Assembly (NCBI RefSeq): GCF_004359545.1
Contig: NZ_SCWB01000007.1
Span: 38,972-102,971 of the forward strand
Direction: 5' to 3'
From: Macrococcus lamae
GTDB lineage: Bacteria > Bacillota > Bacilli > Staphylococcales > Staphylococcaceae
DNA length: 64,000 bases
Every line of letters begins with the position of its first letter. Position 1 is the stretch's first letter. The translations under genes and the position numbers were made by a program. The notes beneath the pieces are model-generated. The model saw only the letters and a program-made list of their open reading frames with translations, was not told the DNA's origin and ran no database searches. Below, in pieces: positions 27,749 to 40,784 of this stretch.

Positions 27749-28936
27749 TTATTTTTCGATTACAGATACAACACCTGATCCAACTGTACGTCCACCTTCA
27801 CGGATAGAGAAACGAGTACCGTCTTCGATCGCGATTGGTGAGATTAATTCAACGTCCATTTCGATGTTATCGCCAGGCATTACCATTTCAGTACCTTCTG
27901 GTAAGTTAACTACGCCAGTTACGTCAGTTGTACGGAAGTAGAACTGTGGACGGTAGTTAGTGAAGAATGGAGTGTGACGTCCACCCTCTTCTTTTGATAA
28001 TACGTAAACTTCAGCTTTGAATTTAGTATGTGGAGTGATAGTTCCTGGTTTAGCTAATACTTGACCACGTTGTACGTCTTCACGAGCAACCCCACGAAGT
28101 AACGCACCGATGTTGTCACCAGCTTCAGCGTAATCCAATAATTTACGGAACATTTCAACACCAGTTACAGTTGTTTTAGATGGTTCTTCAGTTAAACCAA
28201 TGATTTCAACTTCTTCACCGACTTTAACTTGTCCACGCTCAACACGTCCTGTAGCTACTGTACCACGACCAGTGATTGAGAATACGTCCTCAACTGGCAT
28301 CATGAATGGTTTTTCAGAATCACGTTCTGGAGTTGGGATGTACTCATCAACTGCGTTCATCAGTTCCATGATTTTATCTTCATATTCTTCAACGCCTTCT
28401 AATGCTTTTAAAGCAGATCCAGCGATTACAGGTACATCGTCGCCTGGGAAGTCATATTCAGATAATAAGTCACGAACTTCCATTTCTACTAATTCTAATA
28501 ATTCTTCATCGTCAACCATGTCAACTTTGTTTAAGAATACTACTAATGCTGGAACACCAACGTTACGTGATAACAGGATGTGCTCACGAGTTTGTGGCAT
28601 TGGGCCGTCAGCAGCAGATACTACTAAGATACCGCCGTCCATTTGAGCAGCACCAGTGATCATGTTTTTAACATAGTCAGCGTGTCCTGGGCAGTCTACG
28701 TGTGCGTAGTGACGTGCTTCAGTTTCGTACTCGATGTGTGAAGTATTGATCGTGATACCACGTTCTTTTTCTTCAGGAGCGTTATCGATTTGATCGTATG
28801 AACGCGCTTCCCCACCTAATTTTTTTGCTAATACAGTTGCGATAGCAGCTGTTAAAGTTGTTTTACCATGGTCAACGTGACCAATTGTGCCGATATTGGC
28901 ATGAGTTTTCGAGCGGTCGAATTTTTCTTTAGCCAT
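27749..28936 (-). CDS. tuf: Elongation factor Tu
   Basis: A 395-residue GTPase that carries aminoacyl-tRNA to the ribosome. G1 is [12 protein letters not shown]3 is [11 protein letters not shown] and G4 is NKVDMVDD; domains 2 and 3 are complete, ending in GVVSVIEK. It is the last gene of the rpsL-rpsG-fusA-tuf string. The 127-bp gap from fusA contains two copies of CTCATGAG (28973-28980 and 28992-28999) that can pair as a hairpin, so tuf may also have its own transcript start. Confidence 0.99.
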   Translation of the reverse strand: MAKEKFDRSKTHANIGTIGHVDHGKTTLTAAIATVLAKKLGGEARSYDQIDNAPEEKERGITINTSHIEYETEARHYAHVDCPGHADYVKNMITGAAQMDGGILVVSAADGPMPQTREHILLSRNVGVPALVVFLNKVDMVDDEELLELVEMEVRDLLSEYDFPGDDVPVIAGSALKALEGVEEYEDKIMELMNAVDEYIPTPERDSEKPFMMPVEDVFSITGRGTVATGRVERGQVKVGEEVEIIGLTEEPSKTTVTGVEMFRKLLDYAEAGDNIGALLRGVAREDVQRGQVLAKPGTITPHTKFKAEVYVLSKEEGGRHTPFFTNYRPQFYFRTTDVTGVVNLPEGTEMVMPGDNIEMDVELISPIAIEDGTRFSIREGGRTVGSGVVSVIEK

Positions 28937-29063
28937 TTTGAAATCTCTCCTTAGAATATAAGTATATTAGATCTCATGAGAGATTCTCACCCTCATGAGG
29001 TAAAGCTATAACTCTGTTATAAAGCATTTCATTGGAAAAATCAATTAGAGTTGATTAAAGGAA

Positions 29064-31145
29064 TTATTGTCCTTTATTTTTCTTGATGATTTCTTCAGAA
29101 ATTGATTTTGGTACTTCTTCGTAATGATCGAATACCATTGAGTAAGTTCCGCGACCTTGTGTGTTAGAACGTAAGTTTGTTGCGTAACCGAACATTTCTG
29201 CAAGAGGAACGAATGCACGAACAACTTGAGCGTTACCACGAGCTTCCATACCTTCTACACGTCCACGACGGCTTGTTACGTCACCCATAATATCTCCCAT
29301 GTATTCTTCAGGCATTACGATTTCTACCTTCATCATAGGTTCAAGGATGATTGGATCACATTTTTTAGCAGCTTCTTTAAGTGCAAGTGATGCTGCTACT
29401 TTAAAGGCCATCTCAGATGAATCGACATCATGATAAGAACCGTCGACTAAACGAGCTTTAACATCGATTAATGGATAGCCGGCAAGAACACCGTTTTCCA
29501 TTGAGTCTTTAAGACCTGCTTCTACAGAAGGAATATATTCACGAGGAACTACCCCACCGACGATAGCGTTTTCGAATTCAAAACCGCCACCTACTTCGTT
29601 AGGTTCGAACTCAATGTGAACATCACCGTACTGACCACGACCACCTGATTGACGAGAGAATTTACCTTGAACGCGCGCAGCTGATTTGAACGTTTCACGG
29701 TAAGATACCATTGGCGCCCCAACTGTACATTCAACTTTAAATTCACGTTTCATACGGTCAACTAAAATGTCTAAGTGAAGCTCACCCATACCACCGATGA
29801 TAACTTGTCCTGTTTCAGGATCAGTATGCGCATGGAATGTTGGATCTTCTTCTTGTAATTTTACAAGAGCGTTAGTCATTTTGTCTTGGTCAGCTTTAGA
29901 CTTAGGTTCAACTGACAAGTGGATAACTGGCTCTGGGAATTCCATAGATTCAAGGATTACTTGAGTCTTTTCATCACAAAGTGTATCACCAGTCGTTGTA
30001 TCTTTAAGACCTACTGCTGCTGCGATATCTCCAGAGTAAACTGAAGAGATCTCTTCACGAGAGTTAGCGTGCATCTGCAGGATACGTCCTACACGTTCAC
30101 GTTTACCTTTCGTTGCGTTCTGTACGTATGAACCTGAGTTCAGAGTACCTGAGTAAACGCGGAAGAATGTTAATTTACCAACGAACGGATCAGTCATAAC
30201 TTTAAATGCAAGTGCTGCAAATGGTTCTGAATCATCCGGTTTAGCTACGATTTCTTCTTCTTCATCATCTGCAGAATGTCCGACGATTGGTTTAACATCA
30301 AGTGGTGATGGTAAGTAATCAATTGCTGCATCAAGCATTAATTGAACACCTTTATTTTTGAAAGCAGTACCTGCTAACACTGGGAAGAATTCAACGTCAC
30401 AAGTTGCTTGACGGATAGCCGCTTTCAGTTCAGCAGCACTGATTTCTTCACCACCAAGGTATTTTTCCATTAACTCTTCGTTAAAGTCTGCAACTGCTTC
30501 GATTAAAGCTTCACGCTTTGCTTCAGCATCTGCCAGGAATTCTTCAGGAACTTCAGTTACTTCAATGTCAGTACCTAAGTCATTTGTATACGTGTGAAGT
30601 TTCATTTCAACTAAATCAATGATTGCATTGAAGTCATCTTCAGCACCGATAGGCATTTGAATTGGGTGAGCATTAGCTTGTAATCTGTCGTGAAGTGTTC
30701 CAACAGAGTAATCGAAGTCTGCACCTGTTTTATCCATCTTGTTGATGAATACAATACGAGGTACGCCGTATGTTGTCGCCTGACGCCATACAGTTTCAGT
30801 CTGTGGTTCTACACCTGATTGAGCATCAAGTACAGTAACAGCACCATCAAGTACACGAAGTGAACGTTCAACTTCAACAGTGAAGTCTACGTGTCCTGGT
30901 GTATCGATGATGTTGATACGGTGACCATTCCACTGAGCTGTTGTTGCAGCTGAAGTGATCGTGATCCCACGTTCTTGCTCTTGCTCCATCCAGTCCATCT
31001 GTGAAGCACCTTCGTGCGTTTCACCGATCTTATGGATACGGCCAGTATAATAAAGAATACGTTCAGTAGTCGTCGTTTTACCAGCATCGATGTGAGCCAT
31101 GATACCGATATTACGAGTGTTCTTCAAAGAGAATTCTCTTGTCAT
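29064..31145 (-). CDS. fusA: Elongation factor G
   Basis: A 693-residue translocation GTPase. G1 is [17 protein letters not shown]3 is DTPGHVDFT and G4 is NKMDKTGAD; domains II-V follow. Around the usual fusidic acid resistance hot spot the sequence [19 protein letters not shown] is wild type. ATG 31145 has AAGGAGAAAG upstream. It lies between rpsG and tuf as in all Firmicutes str operons. Confidence 0.99.
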   Translation of the reverse strand: MTREFSLKNTRNIGIMAHIDAGKTTTTERILYYTGRIHKIGETHEGASQMDWMEQEQERGITITSAATTAQWNGHRINIIDTPGHVDFTVEVERSLRVLDGAVTVLDAQSGVEPQTETVWRQATTYGVPRIVFINKMDKTGADFDYSVGTLHDRLQANAHPIQMPIGAEDDFNAIIDLVEMKLHTYTNDLGTDIEVTEVPEEFLADAEAKREALIEAVADFNEELMEKYLGGEEISAAELKAAIRQATCDVEFFPVLAGTAFKNKGVQLMLDAAIDYLPSPLDVKPIVGHSADDEEEEIVAKPDDSEPFAALAFKVMTDPFVGKLTFFRVYSGTLNSGSYVQNATKGKRERVGRILQMHANSREEISSVYSGDIAAAVGLKDTTTGDTLCDEKTQVILESMEFPEPVIHLSVEPKSKADQDKMTNALVKLQEEDPTFHAHTDPETGQVIIGGMGELHLDILVDRMKREFKVECTVGAPMVSYRETFKSAARVQGKFSRQSGGRGQYGDVHIEFEPNEVGGGFEFENAIVGGVVPREYIPSVEAGLKDSMENGVLAGYPLIDVKARLVDGSYHDVDSSEMAFKVAASLALKEAAKKCDPIILEPMMKVEIVMPEEYMGDIMGDVTSRRGRVEGMEARGNAQVVRAFVPLAEMFGYATNLRSNTQGRGTYSMVFDHYEEVPKSISEEIIKKNKGQ

Positions 31146-31242
31146 GGGTATTCTTTCTCCTTCCAGGAATTGTGTTTATATTTAGAAAGAGACCAATGGC
31201 ATGCAGGAACCTAAGCCCCTGCTGCGATTGGTTACTTTCATC

Positions 31243-31713
31243 TTACCAACGGTAGTGAGCAAATGCTTTATTTGCTTCTGCCATTTTGTGAGTATCTTCA
31301 CGCTTTTTAACAGCACCACCAGTGTTGTTAGCAGCATCCAGGATTTCATTAGCTAAACGCTCTTCCATAGTTTTTTCACCACGAAGACGTGAGTAGTTAA
31401 CTAACCAGCGTAATCCTAAAGTTGTACGACGCTCAGCGCGTACTTCTACAGGTACTTGGTAGTTAGAACCACCGACACGGCGAGCTTTAACTTCTAATAC
31501 AGGCATGATGTTATTGATAGCTTCTTCGAAAACTTCCATAGCATCACGACCTGAACGTTCTTGAACTAAATCGAACGCTGAATAAAGAATTTTTTGAGCA
31601 GTACCACGTTTACCATCGATCATAATTTTGTTGATTAATTTAGTAACCAATTTTGAGTTATGAATCGGATCCGGTAATACGTCTCTTTTTGCAACAGGTC
31701 CTTTACGAGGCAT
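31243..31713 (-). CDS. rpsG: 30S ribosomal protein S7
   Basis: A 156-residue protein, start [16 protein letters not shown] and end AFAHYRW, standard length. S7 nucleates the 30S head on 16S rRNA. Second gene of the str operon, with an 80-bp gap from rpsL. Confidence 0.99.
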   Translation of the reverse strand: MPRKGPVAKRDVLPDPIHNSKLVTKLINKIMIDGKRGTAQKILYSAFDLVQERSGRDAMEVFEEAINNIMPVLEVKARRVGGSNYQVPVEVRAERRTTLGLRWLVNYSRLRGEKTMEERLANEILDAANNTGGAVKKREDTHKMAEANKAFAHYRW

Positions 31714-31793
31714 GAATAATATCCTCCTTCCACAGTATATTTGTTTGCTGATTTAGTGTCTAGCGGGACAGTAATATTTACATAAATGAAATA

Positions 31794-32213
31794 TTATTTT
31801 TTAGCTTTAGGTTTTTTAGCACCGTATAATGAACGGCTTTGCATACGACCGTCAACACCTGAAGTATCTAACGCACCACGAACGATGTGGTAACGTACCC
31901 CTGGTAAATCTTTTACACGTCCACCACGAATAAGTACAACACTGTGTTCTTGTAAGTTGTGGCCGATACCAGGAATGTAAGCATTAACTTCGATATTATT
32001 TGATAAACGCACACGTGCATATTTACGTAACGCTGAGTTAGGTTTTTTAGGAGTCATTGTACCTACACGAGTACAAACACCACGTTTTTGTGGAGATGCA
32101 ACATCTGTAGCTTTTTTCTTATGACTGTTGTAACCTTTGTTCAATGCAGGTGCAGTTGATTTTTTAATTTTTGAAGTACGAGGCTTCTTAACTAATTGGT
32201 TAATAGTAGGCAT
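31794..32213 (-). CDS. rpsL: 30S ribosomal protein S12
   Basis: A 139-residue decoding-centre protein. The loop [19 protein letters not shown] carries the wild-type lysine associated with streptomycin sensitivity; the second loop [16 protein letters not shown] is also wild type. The C-terminus ends in GAKKPKAKK, two residues longer than the S. aureus protein. First ribosomal gene of the str operon. Confidence 0.99.
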   Translation of the reverse strand: MPTINQLVKKPRTSKIKKSTAPALNKGYNSHKKKATDVASPQKRGVCTRVGTMTPKKPNSALRKYARVRLSNNIEVNAYIPGIGHNLQEHSVVLIRGGRVKDLPGVRYHIVRGALDTSGVDGRMQSRSLYGAKKPKAKK

Positions 32214-32300
32214 TTTAATTGTCCTCCTCTCTGGTCTTTAATTCCACACATCCAGGTGGTTCATTTTTTGGGTAAATAAAAATTTTGTAAGAATAATGGC

Positions 32301-32555
32301 TTACAAACCATCTTTCAAGTAAGCAGCGATCATCGCCTTCACTTGAATTCCGAACTGATTACCGAGCTCAAGACGAGACTCACTGAATGCAATTGGAACA
32401 TGTTGCTCCTGTGCTAATAACAGCACATCGGTTAATAAGTGGATCTGAACATCCTTGGCAATCACAAGTGATGCAGCCTGATGATCTTTTAACGCCTTAA
32501 GGGTTTCCTTAAGACCCACTACATATTGATTAGAATGTACTTTTTCATTAGACAT
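32301..32555 (-). CDS. rplGB: L7Ae-family ribosomal protein (YbxF/RplGB)
   Basis: An 84-residue kink-turn RNA-binding protein of the L7Ae/L30e fold, found between rpoC and rpsL in bacilli and staphylococci. Segments SLVIAKDVQIHLLTDVLLLAQ and QVKAMIAAYLKDG fit the family. The start at 32555 is set by GGAGG five bases upstream; an earlier in-frame ATG at 32567 lies outside the family alignment. Its precise role on the ribosome is unknown. Confidence 0.88.
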   Translation of the reverse strand: MSNEKVHSNQYVVGLKETLKALKDHQAASLVIAKDVQIHLLTDVLLLAQEQHVPIAFSESRLELGNQFGIQVKAMIAAYLKDGL

Positions 32556-32642
32556 AAAATCCTCCAAAGCGCTTCTTCATCAACCTTAATTATTCTAACA
32601 CCATTTAAGAGGCGTGTCAACAATATATGAATAAATAATAAG

Positions 32643-32665
32643 GACGGATCCAGCTAGGATCCGTC
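32643..32665 (-). terminator. Terminator after rpoC
   Basis: A 9-bp stem GACGGATCC (32643-32651) with GGATCCGTC (32657-32665) and loop AGCTA. The tail on the minus strand is only T-rich, so partial read-through into the rplGB-rpsL genes is likely. Confidence 0.75.
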
Positions 32666-32672
32666 AATATCA

Positions 32673-35600
32673 TTATTCTGTTACAAATGCTTCTTCCGGT
32701 TCAAATTCCGGCTTACCTTTTTCGTATTCAACGCCTGAATAGCGTCTCATACCAGTACCTGCTGGAATCAATTTACCGATAATAACGTTCTCTTTAAGTC
32801 CGAGTAAGTCATCACGTTTACCTTTAATCGCAGCATCCGTTAACACACGAGTTGTTTCCTGGAATGATGCAGCAGATAAGAAACTTTCTGTTTCAAGTGA
32901 TGCTTTAGTAATACCCAGTAAGACTGGTTTCGCTGTCGCTGGACGTTTTCTGTTTTTGAATACTTCGCGGTTTGCATCTGTGAATACGTGAATATCAACA
33001 AGTGCACCCGGTAATAATTTCGTATCGCCTGCTTCAATGATGCGGACTTTACGTAACATCTGACGTACCATGACTTCAACGTGTTTATCAGAAATTTCTA
33101 CCCCTTGCATACGGTAAACTTTCTGTACTTCTTTAAGCAGGTAGCTTTGAGTCGCATTCAGTCCTGCTACAGCAAGTAATTCTTTCGGTTCAATTGAACC
33201 TTCAGTCATGACTTCACCGCGGCTGACTTTCGTGCCGACTTCTACTTTCAGTCTAGCAGTTGCAGGTGCGAGGTACGGACGTACTTCGTTTTCACCTTTG
33301 ACTTTGATTTCCTGCATGCGGTCTTTGACGATGTTGATTTCAATGACTTCACCATTGATTTCAGAGATGATCGCCTGACCTTTCGGATTACGCGCTTCGA
33401 ATAGCTCCTGAATACGCGGTAAACCTTGTGTGATATCGGCTCCGGCTACCCCACCTGTATGGAATGTACGCATTGTAAGCTGTGTACCTGGTTCACCGAT
33501 AGACTGAGCAGCGATTGTACCGACTGCTTCGCCGACTTCAACTTTTTCACCTGTTGCCAGGTTTTTACCGTAACATTTTTCACAGACACCATGACGTGTG
33601 TTACATGTGAATGCTGAACGGATGTGCATTTCTTCAATTCCTGCATCGACGATATTTTTAGCGATTTCAGCTGTGATCAGCTCGTTAGCACTCACTAAAA
33701 TTTCTTTCGTTTCAGGATGACGCAATGTCTCGCGAGAGTAACGACCTTCAAGACGTTCAATGAACGGTTCAATCAGCTCTGAACCTTCTTTGATTGCAGA
33801 GACAGGTAACCCTCTATCTGTGCCACAGTCTGCTTCGCGGACGATGACATCCTGCGCCACGTCAACAAGACGACGAGTCAAGTAACCTGAGTCAGCTGTC
33901 TTAAGTGCTGTATCGGCAAGACCTTTACGCGCACCGTGAGTTGAGATGAAGTATTCAAGTACTGTCAGACCTTCACGGAATGAAGATTTGATCGGTAACT
34001 CGATGATACGACCAGCCGGGTTAGCCATCAGTCCACGCATACCCGCAAGCTGCGTAAAGTTAGATGCGTTACCACGGGCACCTGAGTCACTCATCATGAA
34101 GATCGGGTTCAAGTTATCAAGTGAGTTCATCAGTTTCGCCTGGATTTCGTCTTTCGCTTTCGTCCAGATATCGATGACTGCTGCATAACGTTCGCTTTCA
34201 GTAATCAGACCACGTGTGAACTGTTTCGTTACTTTATCAACTTTTTCTTCAGCTGCGCCGATAATTTCCTGTTTGTCAGGTAATACGACGATATCAGATA
34301 CACCTACTGTGATACCTGCACGTGAAGAATATTTGAATCCTAAGTCTTTCATTCTATCAAGCATTGTTGATGTATCTGTAAAGTGGAACTTATTGAATAC
34401 TTCAGCAATAACCTGTCCTAAGAACTTCTTGTTGAATGGTTTGACTAGGGGAGTATTTTCTAAATACTTCAGCAGTCCTTCTTCGGATAAATCAGTTGCT
34501 TTGATGAAGTAATGATCTGGTGTTTCTTCTTCAAGGTTTGATAATGTCGGCTCATTGATGTAAGGGAATGATTCCGGCATGATTTCATTGAAGATGACTT
34601 TACCGACCGTTGTCACAAGAAGTTTTGAATTCTGTTCTTCTGTGAACGTCGGGTTGTTGAACGCGCCTGCGCTCACTGCAATACGTGAATGCAGATGAAC
34701 ATAGCCATTTGTGTAAGCCATAATCACTTCGTTCGTATCTTTGAAAATCTTACCTTCTCCGATAGAACCTTTACGTTCAAGCGTTAAGTAATAGTTACCT
34801 AAGACCATATCTTGAGATGGTGTAACAACTGGTTTACCATCTTTAGGGTTCAGGATGTTCTGTGCAGCGAGCATCAGCATACGTGCTTCAGCCTGTGCTT
34901 CTTTAGATAATGGTACGTGAACGGCCATCTGGTCACCATCGAAATCGGCATTGTAAGCAGTTGTTACAAGCGGATGAAGACGGATTGCACGTCCTTCAAC
35001 AAGTGTCGGTTCGAAGGCCTGAATACCTAATCTGTGAAGCGTCGGTGCACGGTTTAACAGAACCGGATGTTCACGGATAACGTCTTCTAGAACGTCCCAT
35101 ACTTCTGCATCCATACGTTCAATTTTACCTTTTGCGTTCTTGATGTTTGTTGCGATTTCACGTTCAACGAGTTCTTTCATAACGAACGGCTTGAAGAGTT
35201 CAAGCGCCATCTCTTTAGGAAGACCACATTGATACATTTTAAGGTTAGGACCTACGACGATAACTGAACGACCAGAGTAGTCAACACGTTTACCAAGTAA
35301 GTTCTGACGGAAACGACCTTGCTTACCTTTCAGCATATGAGACAGTGATTTCAAAGGACGGTTACCTGGTCCTGTTACCGGACGGCCACGACGACCATTA
35401 TCAATGAGTGCATCAACTGCTTCCTGCAGCATACGTTTTTCATTCTGAACGATGATACCAGGAGCACCTAAGTCAAGTAAACGTTTCAGACGGTTGTTAC
35501 GGTTGATGACACGACGATATAAATCGTTCAAGTCACTTGTCGCAAAACGTCCACCGTCAAGTTGAACCATCGGACGGATTTCCGGTGGAATAATCGGTAG

Positions 35601-36290
35601 AACATCTAAAATCATCCATGATGGATCATTTCCTGAGTTACGGAATGACTCAACCACTTCAAGACGTTTGATTGCTCTCGTTAAACGTTGTCCTGTTGCT
35701 GATTCTAATTCTTCACGAAGCGTTTTAAGTTCTGCATCAAGATCGATTGAAGTAAGAAGATCCTTGATAGCTTCAGCACCCATCTTCGCTGTGAACTGAC
35801 CAGGGTATTTATCATAATACTCACGGTATTCGCGTTCAGATAGCAATGATTTCTTCTCAAGACCAGTCGGACCTGGATCTACAACAACATAAGATGCAAA
35901 GTAGATGACTTCTTCAAGAGAACGAGGAGAGATATCTAGCAATAAGCCCATACGGCTTGGAATGCCTTTGAAGTACCAGATATGAGATACAGGTGCTGCA
36001 AGTTCAATGTGGCCCATACGTTCACGACGTACTTTAGATTTAGTAACCTCTACGCCACAACGGTCACAGACCATTCCTTTATATCTGACACGTTTATATT
36101 TACCACAGCTACATTCCCAGTCTTTTGTAGGACCGAAAATCTTCTCACAGAATAAACCATCTCTTTCAGGTTTTAATGTACGGTAGTTAATTGTTTCCGG
36201 CTTTTTAACTTCACCAAAGCTCCATGAACGGATTTTTTCAGGTGAAGCGAGACCTATCTTCATGTAATGAAAGTTATTTACATCAATCAA
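32673..36290 (-). CDS. rpoC: DNA-directed RNA polymerase subunit beta'
   Basis: A 1205-residue catalytic subunit. The N-terminal zinc finger is in [19 protein letters not shown], the Mg-binding active site is NADFDGDQM, and the second zinc cluster is [15 protein letters not shown]. The start codon is TTG at 36290 with GGAGG upstream; it aligns with the S. aureus start [16 protein letters not shown]. It is 90 bp downstream of rpoB. Confidence 0.99.
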   Translation of the reverse strand: MIDVNNFHYMKIGLASPEKIRSWSFGEVKKPETINYRTLKPERDGLFCEKIFGPTKDWECSCGKYKRVRYKGMVCDRCGVEVTKSKVRRERMGHIELAAPVSHIWYFKGIPSRMGLLLDISPRSLEEVIYFASYVVVDPGPTGLEKKSLLSEREYREYYDKYPGQFTAKMGAEAIKDLLTSIDLDAELKTLREELESATGQRLTRAIKRLEVVESFRNSGNDPSWMILDVLPIIPPEIRPMVQLDGGRFATSDLNDLYRRVINRNNRLKRLLDLGAPGIIVQNEKRMLQEAVDALIDNGRRGRPVTGPGNRPLKSLSHMLKGKQGRFRQNLLGKRVDYSGRSVIVVGPNLKMYQCGLPKEMALELFKPFVMKELVEREIATNIKNAKGKIERMDAEVWDVLEDVIREHPVLLNRAPTLHRLGIQAFEPTLVEGRAIRLHPLVTTAYNADFDGDQMAVHVPLSKEAQAEARMLMLAAQNILNPKDGKPVVTPSQDMVLGNYYLTLERKGSIGEGKIFKDTNEVIMAYTNGYVHLHSRIAVSAGAFNNPTFTEEQNSKLLVTTVGKVIFNEIMPESFPYINEPTLSNLEEETPDHYFIKATDLSEEGLLKYLENTPLVKPFNKKFLGQVIAEVFNKFHFTDTSTMLDRMKDLGFKYSSRAGITVGVSDIVVLPDKQEIIGAAEEKVDKVTKQFTRGLITESERYAAVIDIWTKAKDEIQAKLMNSLDNLNPIFMMSDSGARGNASNFTQLAGMRGLMANPAGRIIELPIKSSFREGLTVLEYFISTHGARKGLADTALKTADSGYLTRRLVDVAQDVIVREADCGTDRGLPVSAIKEGSELIEPFIERLEGRYSRETLRHPETKEILVSANELITAEIAKNIVDAGIEEMHIRSAFTCNTRHGVCEKCYGKNLATGEKVEVGEAVGTIAAQSIGEPGTQLTMRTFHTGGVAGADITQGLPRIQELFEARNPKGQAIISEINGEVIEINIVKDRMQEIKVKGENEVRPYLAPATARLKVEVGTKVSRGEVMTEGSIEPKELLAVAGLNATQSYLLKEVQKVYRMQGVEISDKHVEVMVRQMLRKVRIIEAGDTKLLPGALVDIHVFTDANREVFKNRKRPATAKPVLLGITKASLETESFLSAASFQETTRVLTDAAIKGKRDDLLGLKENVIIGKLIPAGTGMRRYSGVEYEKGKPEFEPEEAFVTE

Positions 36291-36322
36291 AGCCCTACCT
36301 CCTCAAGTTTTATATTAATCAA

Positions 36323-36354
36323 GCCGGGCTGATATAATGCATCATCAGCCGGGC
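36323..36354 (-). other. Hairpin between rpoB and rpoC
   Basis: Arms GCCGGGCTGAT (36323-36333) and ATCAGCCGGGC (36344-36354) pair over 10 of 11 positions with a 10-nt loop. No U run follows on the minus strand, so an RNA-processing or stability role is more likely than termination. Confidence 0.45.
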
Positions 36355-36380
36355 AATGTGTATCTTATTTAAGACAGTTA

Positions 36381-39300
36381 TTATTCAGTGATTCGAGCTT
36401 CCTGCTGCTGATCAAGATTGATCTTATTATCGATGAAGTCGTCATCTTCCAGATCCCGCATTTCGATTTCTTCGTCTTTGTTATCCATGACTTTAACATC
36501 GAGTCCTAAACTTTGTAATTCTTTCATCAATACGCGGAATGATTCCGGAACACCAGGTTTAGGGATGTTTTCACCTTTAACAATCGCTTCGTATGTTTTC
36601 ACACGTCCGACTGTATCATCTGATTTGTAAGTCAGGATTTCCTGTAATGTGTAAGCAGCACCGTAAGCTTCAAGTGCCCATACTTCCATCTCACCGAAAC
36701 GCTGTCCACCGAACTGAGCTTTACCACCGAGCGGCTGCTGAGTAACAAGTGAGTAAGGACCTGTTGAACGCGCGTGAAGTTTATCGTCAACCATGTGCGC
36801 AAGTTTCAACATGTACATGACACCGACAGATACGCGGTTATCAAACGGCTCACCAGTACGACCATCATAAAGGACAGTCTTACCGTCACGAGCCATACCC
36901 GCTTCTTCGATTGTTGACCATACATCTTCATCGCTCGCTCCGTCAAAGACTGGAGAAGCAACGTGCAGACCTAAATACTTGGAAGCCATACCTAAGTGCA
37001 GCTCAAGAACCTGACCGATGTTCATACGTGATGGAACTCCAAGTGGGTTCAACATGATATCAATCGGTGTACCGTCTGGCATAAATGGCATATCTTCTTC
37101 AGGTAAAATACGTGAAATAACACCTTTGTTACCGTGACGACCACACATTTTATCTCCGACATGAATCTTACGTTTCTGTACGATGTAAACGCGGACTAAC
37201 TGATTAACCCCTGGAGACAGCTCATCACCGTCTTCACGGTTGAAGACTTTGACGTCAAGAACAATACCACCGGCACCATGAGGAACACGCAGTGATGTAT
37301 CGCGGACTTCACGGGCTTTTTCACCGAAGATTGCGTGCAGAAGACGTTCTTCAGCTGTCAGTTCAGTCACCCCTTTAGGTGTTACTTTACCGACCAGGAT
37401 GTCGCCGTCTTTTACTTCAGCCCCGATGTAAACAATACCGCGGTCATCTAAGTTTTTAAGCGCGTTATCAGAGACGTTAGGAATATCACGAGTAATTTCC
37501 TCAGGTCCGAGTTTAGTATCACGGGCTTCTGATTCATATTCCTCAATATGAATAGAAGTATAGACGTCATCTTTGACAAGACGTTCGCTCATGATAACAG
37601 CATCCTCGTAGTTATAACCATCCCAAGTCATGAAACCGACAACGACGTTACGTCCAAGTGCCATCTCACCAAGTTCCATAGAAGGACCATCAGCTAAGAT
37701 TTCACCTTTAGTGACAACGTCACCGACCGCAATGATTGGACGCTGGTTGTAACATGTTCCTGAGTTAGAACGTGTAAATTTAGATAATTTGTAAGTATCT
37801 AAATCAGTCTCGATTTCTTTGCCGTTTTCTTCAACAATACGGCGTACTTTGATTTGACGTGCTTCTACGTGCTCAACACGCCCTTTATATTTCGCAACAA
37901 CTGCTGCACCTGAGTCACGGGCTGCAACGTGTTCCATACCTGTACCGACGAACGGTGCTTCAGGAATCATGAGCGGCACTGCTTGACGCTGCATGTTCGC
38001 ACCCATCAGTGCACGGTTTGAGTCATCATTCTCTAGGAACGGGATACAAGCTGTAGCAGCAGATACGACCTGTTTCGGTGATACGTCCATATAGTCCATA
38101 CGTTCACGTGCCATTGTCGTATTATCGCCACGGAAACGGCAGACGATTTCATCGTCAATGAAAGCACCGTTATCGTCAAGACGCGCATTTGCCTGTGCAA
38201 CCACATAAGCATCTTCTTCGTCTGCTGTTAAGTAGTCGATCTGAGATGTCACTTGGTTCGTTTCAGGATCTACTTTACGGTAAGGTGTTTCGATGAATCC
38301 GAACTCATTGACACGCGCATAACTTGACAATGAGTTGATCAGACCGATGTTTGGTCCCTCTGGTGTTTCAATCGGACACATACGGCCATAGTGAGAGTAG
38401 TGAACGTCACGTACTTCCATGCCGGCACGCTCACGAGTCAGACCACCGGGTCCTAATGCAGATAGACGACGTTTATGCGTCAGCTCAGCGAGCGGATTTG
38501 CCTGGTCCATAAATTGAGATAACTGCGAGCTACCGAAGAATTCTTTAGTAGACGCAATGACTGGACGGATGTTGATCAGCTGCTGCGGTGTGATTGATTC
38601 TGTATCCTGGATACTCATACGTTCACGTACGACACGCTCCATACGAGACAATCCGATACGGAACTGGTTCTGTAACAGTTCACCGACTGAACGGAGACGA
38701 CGATTACCTAAATGATCGATATCATCTGTATCGCCGACACCATGCAATAAATTGAAGAAATAGCTGATTGAAGCAACGATATCCGCTGGTGTGATGCATT
38801 TTACTTCATCATCAGGGAATGCATTACCAATGACTGTTGTTGTACGTTTTTCTTCATCACCAGGAATATAGACTTTAACAGACTGAATTTCTACAGGCTC
38901 GTCTAATAAACCGTTCTCAAGGTCATAGACTTTGCGGTTTGCGTTATTTTCAAGAACTTCCATAATGCTGTCAAGGTTACGACGGTCAAGAACTGTCCCT
39001 TCCTCAGCAACAATTTCACCGGACTCAACGTCAACAATCGGCTCAGCGAGTGTCTGATTGAACAGACGGTGTTTTAAATGGAGTTTTTTATTCATTTTAT
39101 AACGACCGACGCTTGCTAAATCATAGCGTTTTGGGTCGAAGAAACGAGAATATAATAAGCTTCGGGCATTTTCCACTGTTGGCGGCTCGCCTGGACGTAA
39201 ACGCTCATATATTTCGAGTAATGCTGTTTCTACTGAATCTGTGTTGTCTTTATCTAATGCATTACGCAAATATTCGCTCTCACCTAACAAATCAACGATT

Positions 39301-39917
39301 TCCTGATCGGATGAGAAACCTAGCGCACGTAACAGCACTGTGATCGGCAATTTACGCGTGCGGTCAATACGAACAAATACAACATCTTTTGCGTCTGTTT
39401 CATATTCCAGCCAAGCACCACGGTTAGGGATAACTGTTGCACCAAAACTTACTTTACCGTTCTTATCAACTTTGTCATTGAAATAGACGGACGGTGAACG
39501 CACTAATTGAGAAACAATGACACGTTCTGCCCCGTTGATCACGAAAGTACCAGTGTCTGTCATAATCGGGAAATCTCCCATGAAGACTTCTTGTTCTTTC
39601 ACTTCACCAGTTTCCTTGATAATCAGTCGAACTTTGACACGGAGCGGCTTAGAATAAGTAGCATCATGATTTTTAGCTTCATCTAAATCATACTTGGGTT
39701 CACCCAATTTATAATCGACGAATTCTAAAGAAAGATTACCTGTGAAGTCCTCAATCGGAGAAATGTCACGGAACATTTCAAGAAGACCTTCTTTAAGGAA
39801 CCATTCATAAGACTTAGTTTGAATCTCAATTAAGTTCGGTAGTTCTAAAATTTCGGAGATACGCGCGTAACTTCTACGTTTGCGGTGTCGTCCATACTGG
39901 ATAAGTTGACCTGTCAA
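36381..39917 (-). CDS. rpoB: DNA-directed RNA polymerase subunit beta
   Basis: A 1178-residue subunit. The rifampicin region [20 protein letters not shown] is wild type. [15 protein letters not shown] is the universally conserved segment near the active site. I set the start at TTG 39917 ([14 protein letters not shown]), which has GAGGGGTG six bases upstream and aligns with the S. aureus start; a GTG at 39926 lies inside that ribosome-binding site. A terminator-like hairpin lies about 60 bp upstream. Confidence 0.98.
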   Translation of the reverse strand: MTGQLIQYGRHRKRRSYARISEILELPNLIEIQTKSYEWFLKEGLLEMFRDISPIEDFTGNLSLEFVDYKLGEPKYDLDEAKNHDATYSKPLRVKVRLIIKETGEVKEQEVFMGDFPIMTDTGTFVINGAERVIVSQLVRSPSVYFNDKVDKNGKVSFGATVIPNRGAWLEYETDAKDVVFVRIDRTRKLPITVLLRALGFSSDQEIVDLLGESEYLRNALDKDNTDSVETALLEIYERLRPGEPPTVENARSLLYSRFFDPKRYDLASVGRYKMNKKLHLKHRLFNQTLAEPIVDVESGEIVAEEGTVLDRRNLDSIMEVLENNANRKVYDLENGLLDEPVEIQSVKVYIPGDEEKRTTTVIGNAFPDDEVKCITPADIVASISYFFNLLHGVGDTDDIDHLGNRRLRSVGELLQNQFRIGLSRMERVVRERMSIQDTESITPQQLINIRPVIASTKEFFGSSQLSQFMDQANPLAELTHKRRLSALGPGGLTRERAGMEVRDVHYSHYGRMCPIETPEGPNIGLINSLSSYARVNEFGFIETPYRKVDPETNQVTSQIDYLTADEEDAYVVAQANARLDDNGAFIDDEIVCRFRGDNTTMARERMDYMDVSPKQVVSAATACIPFLENDDSNRALMGANMQRQAVPLMIPEAPFVGTGMEHVAARDSGAAVVAKYKGRVEHVEARQIKVRRIVEENGKEIETDLDTYKLSKFTRSNSGTCYNQRPIIAVGDVVTKGEILADGPSMELGEMALGRNVVVGFMTWDGYNYEDAVIMSERLVKDDVYTSIHIEEYESEARDTKLGPEEITRDIPNVSDNALKNLDDRGIVYIGAEVKDGDILVGKVTPKGVTELTAEERLLHAIFGEKAREVRDTSLRVPHGAGGIVLDVKVFNREDGDELSPGVNQLVRVYIVQKRKIHVGDKMCGRHGNKGVISRILPEEDMPFMPDGTPIDIMLNPLGVPSRMNIGQVLELHLGMASKYLGLHVASPVFDGASDEDVWSTIEEAGMARDGKTVLYDGRTGEPFDNRVSVGVMYMLKLAHMVDDKLHARSTGPYSLVTQQPLGGKAQFGGQRFGEMEVWALEAYGAAYTLQEILTYKSDDTVGRVKTYEAIVKGENIPKPGVPESFRVLMKELQSLGLDVKVMDNKDEEIEMRDLEDDDFIDNKINLDQQQEARITE

Positions 39918-39975
39918 CAGATTCACCCCTCAAAAATTGTGGTTACCTTACTCTCTGACAGACATAAGACAAAAA

Positions 39976-40005
39976 GAAAACGGAATCCAAACAAACCCCA
40001 TTTTC
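39976..40005 (-). terminator. Terminator or attenuator ahead of rpoB
   Basis: On the minus strand GAAAATGGGGT pairs with ATTCCGTTTTC (11 bp including G-U pairs), followed by five T residues. It lies between the rsmC-like gene and rpoB, so it can separate the ribosomal L10-L12 part from rpoBC or lower read-through. Confidence 0.7.
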
Positions 40006-40108
40006 GTTTTTTATAGACTTAGTTCTGCCAAATTTTAGCTAGAAAAGTACACACTTATTGAATTTAAATTTTTACATTCTATTACTATAACAGACTGACC
40101 CTGTCAGG

Positions 40109-40708
40109 TCAACCTTTCACACTCTTTAAAATATAATAACCTTTGTCTTTAGTGACGACTTCTACGTTGCCAAATAAACCAGCCATACGTTTCTTAGCAG
40201 ACGGCATACCCTGCTTCTTCTGAATGACGACGAACAGTGCACCATTCTCGTTCAAGTGGTCAATGCTCTGATCAATAATTTTGTTCACCACATCTTTACC
40301 TGCACGGATCGGCGGGTTAGTAAGTATTGCATCGAAAGCATTCTGAACAGCATCAAGTGCATCACTTTTGTAAATCGCTACATTATCGATTTTATTAGTT
40401 TTCTGATTTTCTTCGGCCAGACTGAGTGCACGTGCATTGACATCAACCATCTCAACCGTACTCATCTGACTGGCTTTAGCAACCATCAGACCGATCGGCC
40501 CGTAACCGCAGCCGACATCGAGAACGCGAGTATAGTGACGGGAGTCCTTGAGGTACGCTCTGACCAGGACGTCAGATCCATAATCAATGCCTCCCTTAGA
40601 AAACACACCGCTATCTGTCTTCAGCTCCAGGTTGTAATCATCGTAGCGATAAGTGAACGAGGACGGATTTGATTCAACATCCTGTTCTTCACTGTAATAA
40701 TGGCTCAT
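40109..40708 (-). CDS. Class I SAM-dependent methyltransferase (RsmC/YbxB-like)
   Basis: A 199-residue methyltransferase. The SAM-binding motif is VLDVGCGYGPIGLMVAK, and the catalytic NPPI motif (ILTNPPIRAGK) is that of N-methylating enzymes such as the 16S rRNA m2G methyltransferase RsmC. The N-terminal half of E. coli RsmC is missing, as is usual in Firmicutes. Of two adjacent ATG codons, 40708 has the better spacing from GGAGG. It lies between rplL and rpoB as ybxB does in Bacillus. Confidence 0.85.
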   Translation of the reverse strand: MSHYYSEEQDVESNPSSFTYRYDDYNLELKTDSGVFSKGGIDYGSDVLVRAYLKDSRHYTRVLDVGCGYGPIGLMVAKASQMSTVEMVDVNARALSLAEENQKTNKIDNVAIYKSDALDAVQNAFDAILTNPPIRAGKDVVNKIIDQSIDHLNENGALFVVIQKKQGMPSAKKRMAGLFGNVEVVTKDKGYYILKSVKG

Positions 40709-40740
40709 CATTAACCTCCACAGATTAATTAATAAAAAAG

Positions 40741-40767
40741 AAACCCGTTATCAATAATAACGGGTTT
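40741..40767 (-). terminator. Terminator after rplL
   Basis: A 10-bp stem AACCCGTTAT (40742-40751) with ATAACGGGTT (40757-40766) and a 5-nt loop, followed on the minus strand by TTTCTTTTTT. It limits transcription beyond the L10-L12 genes. Confidence 0.9.
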
Positions 40768-40784
40768 TAAATGGAAGTGACAAA

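Noticed and set aside
28200..28646. A 148-codon plus-strand ORF opposite tuf
   Set aside because: Shadow of a highly biased coding sequence; Ser/Thr-rich nonsense translation.
38490..38520. Possible resistance mutations in rpoB, rpsL or fusA
   Set aside because: The rifampicin, streptomycin and fusidic acid hot spots that I could read are wild type.
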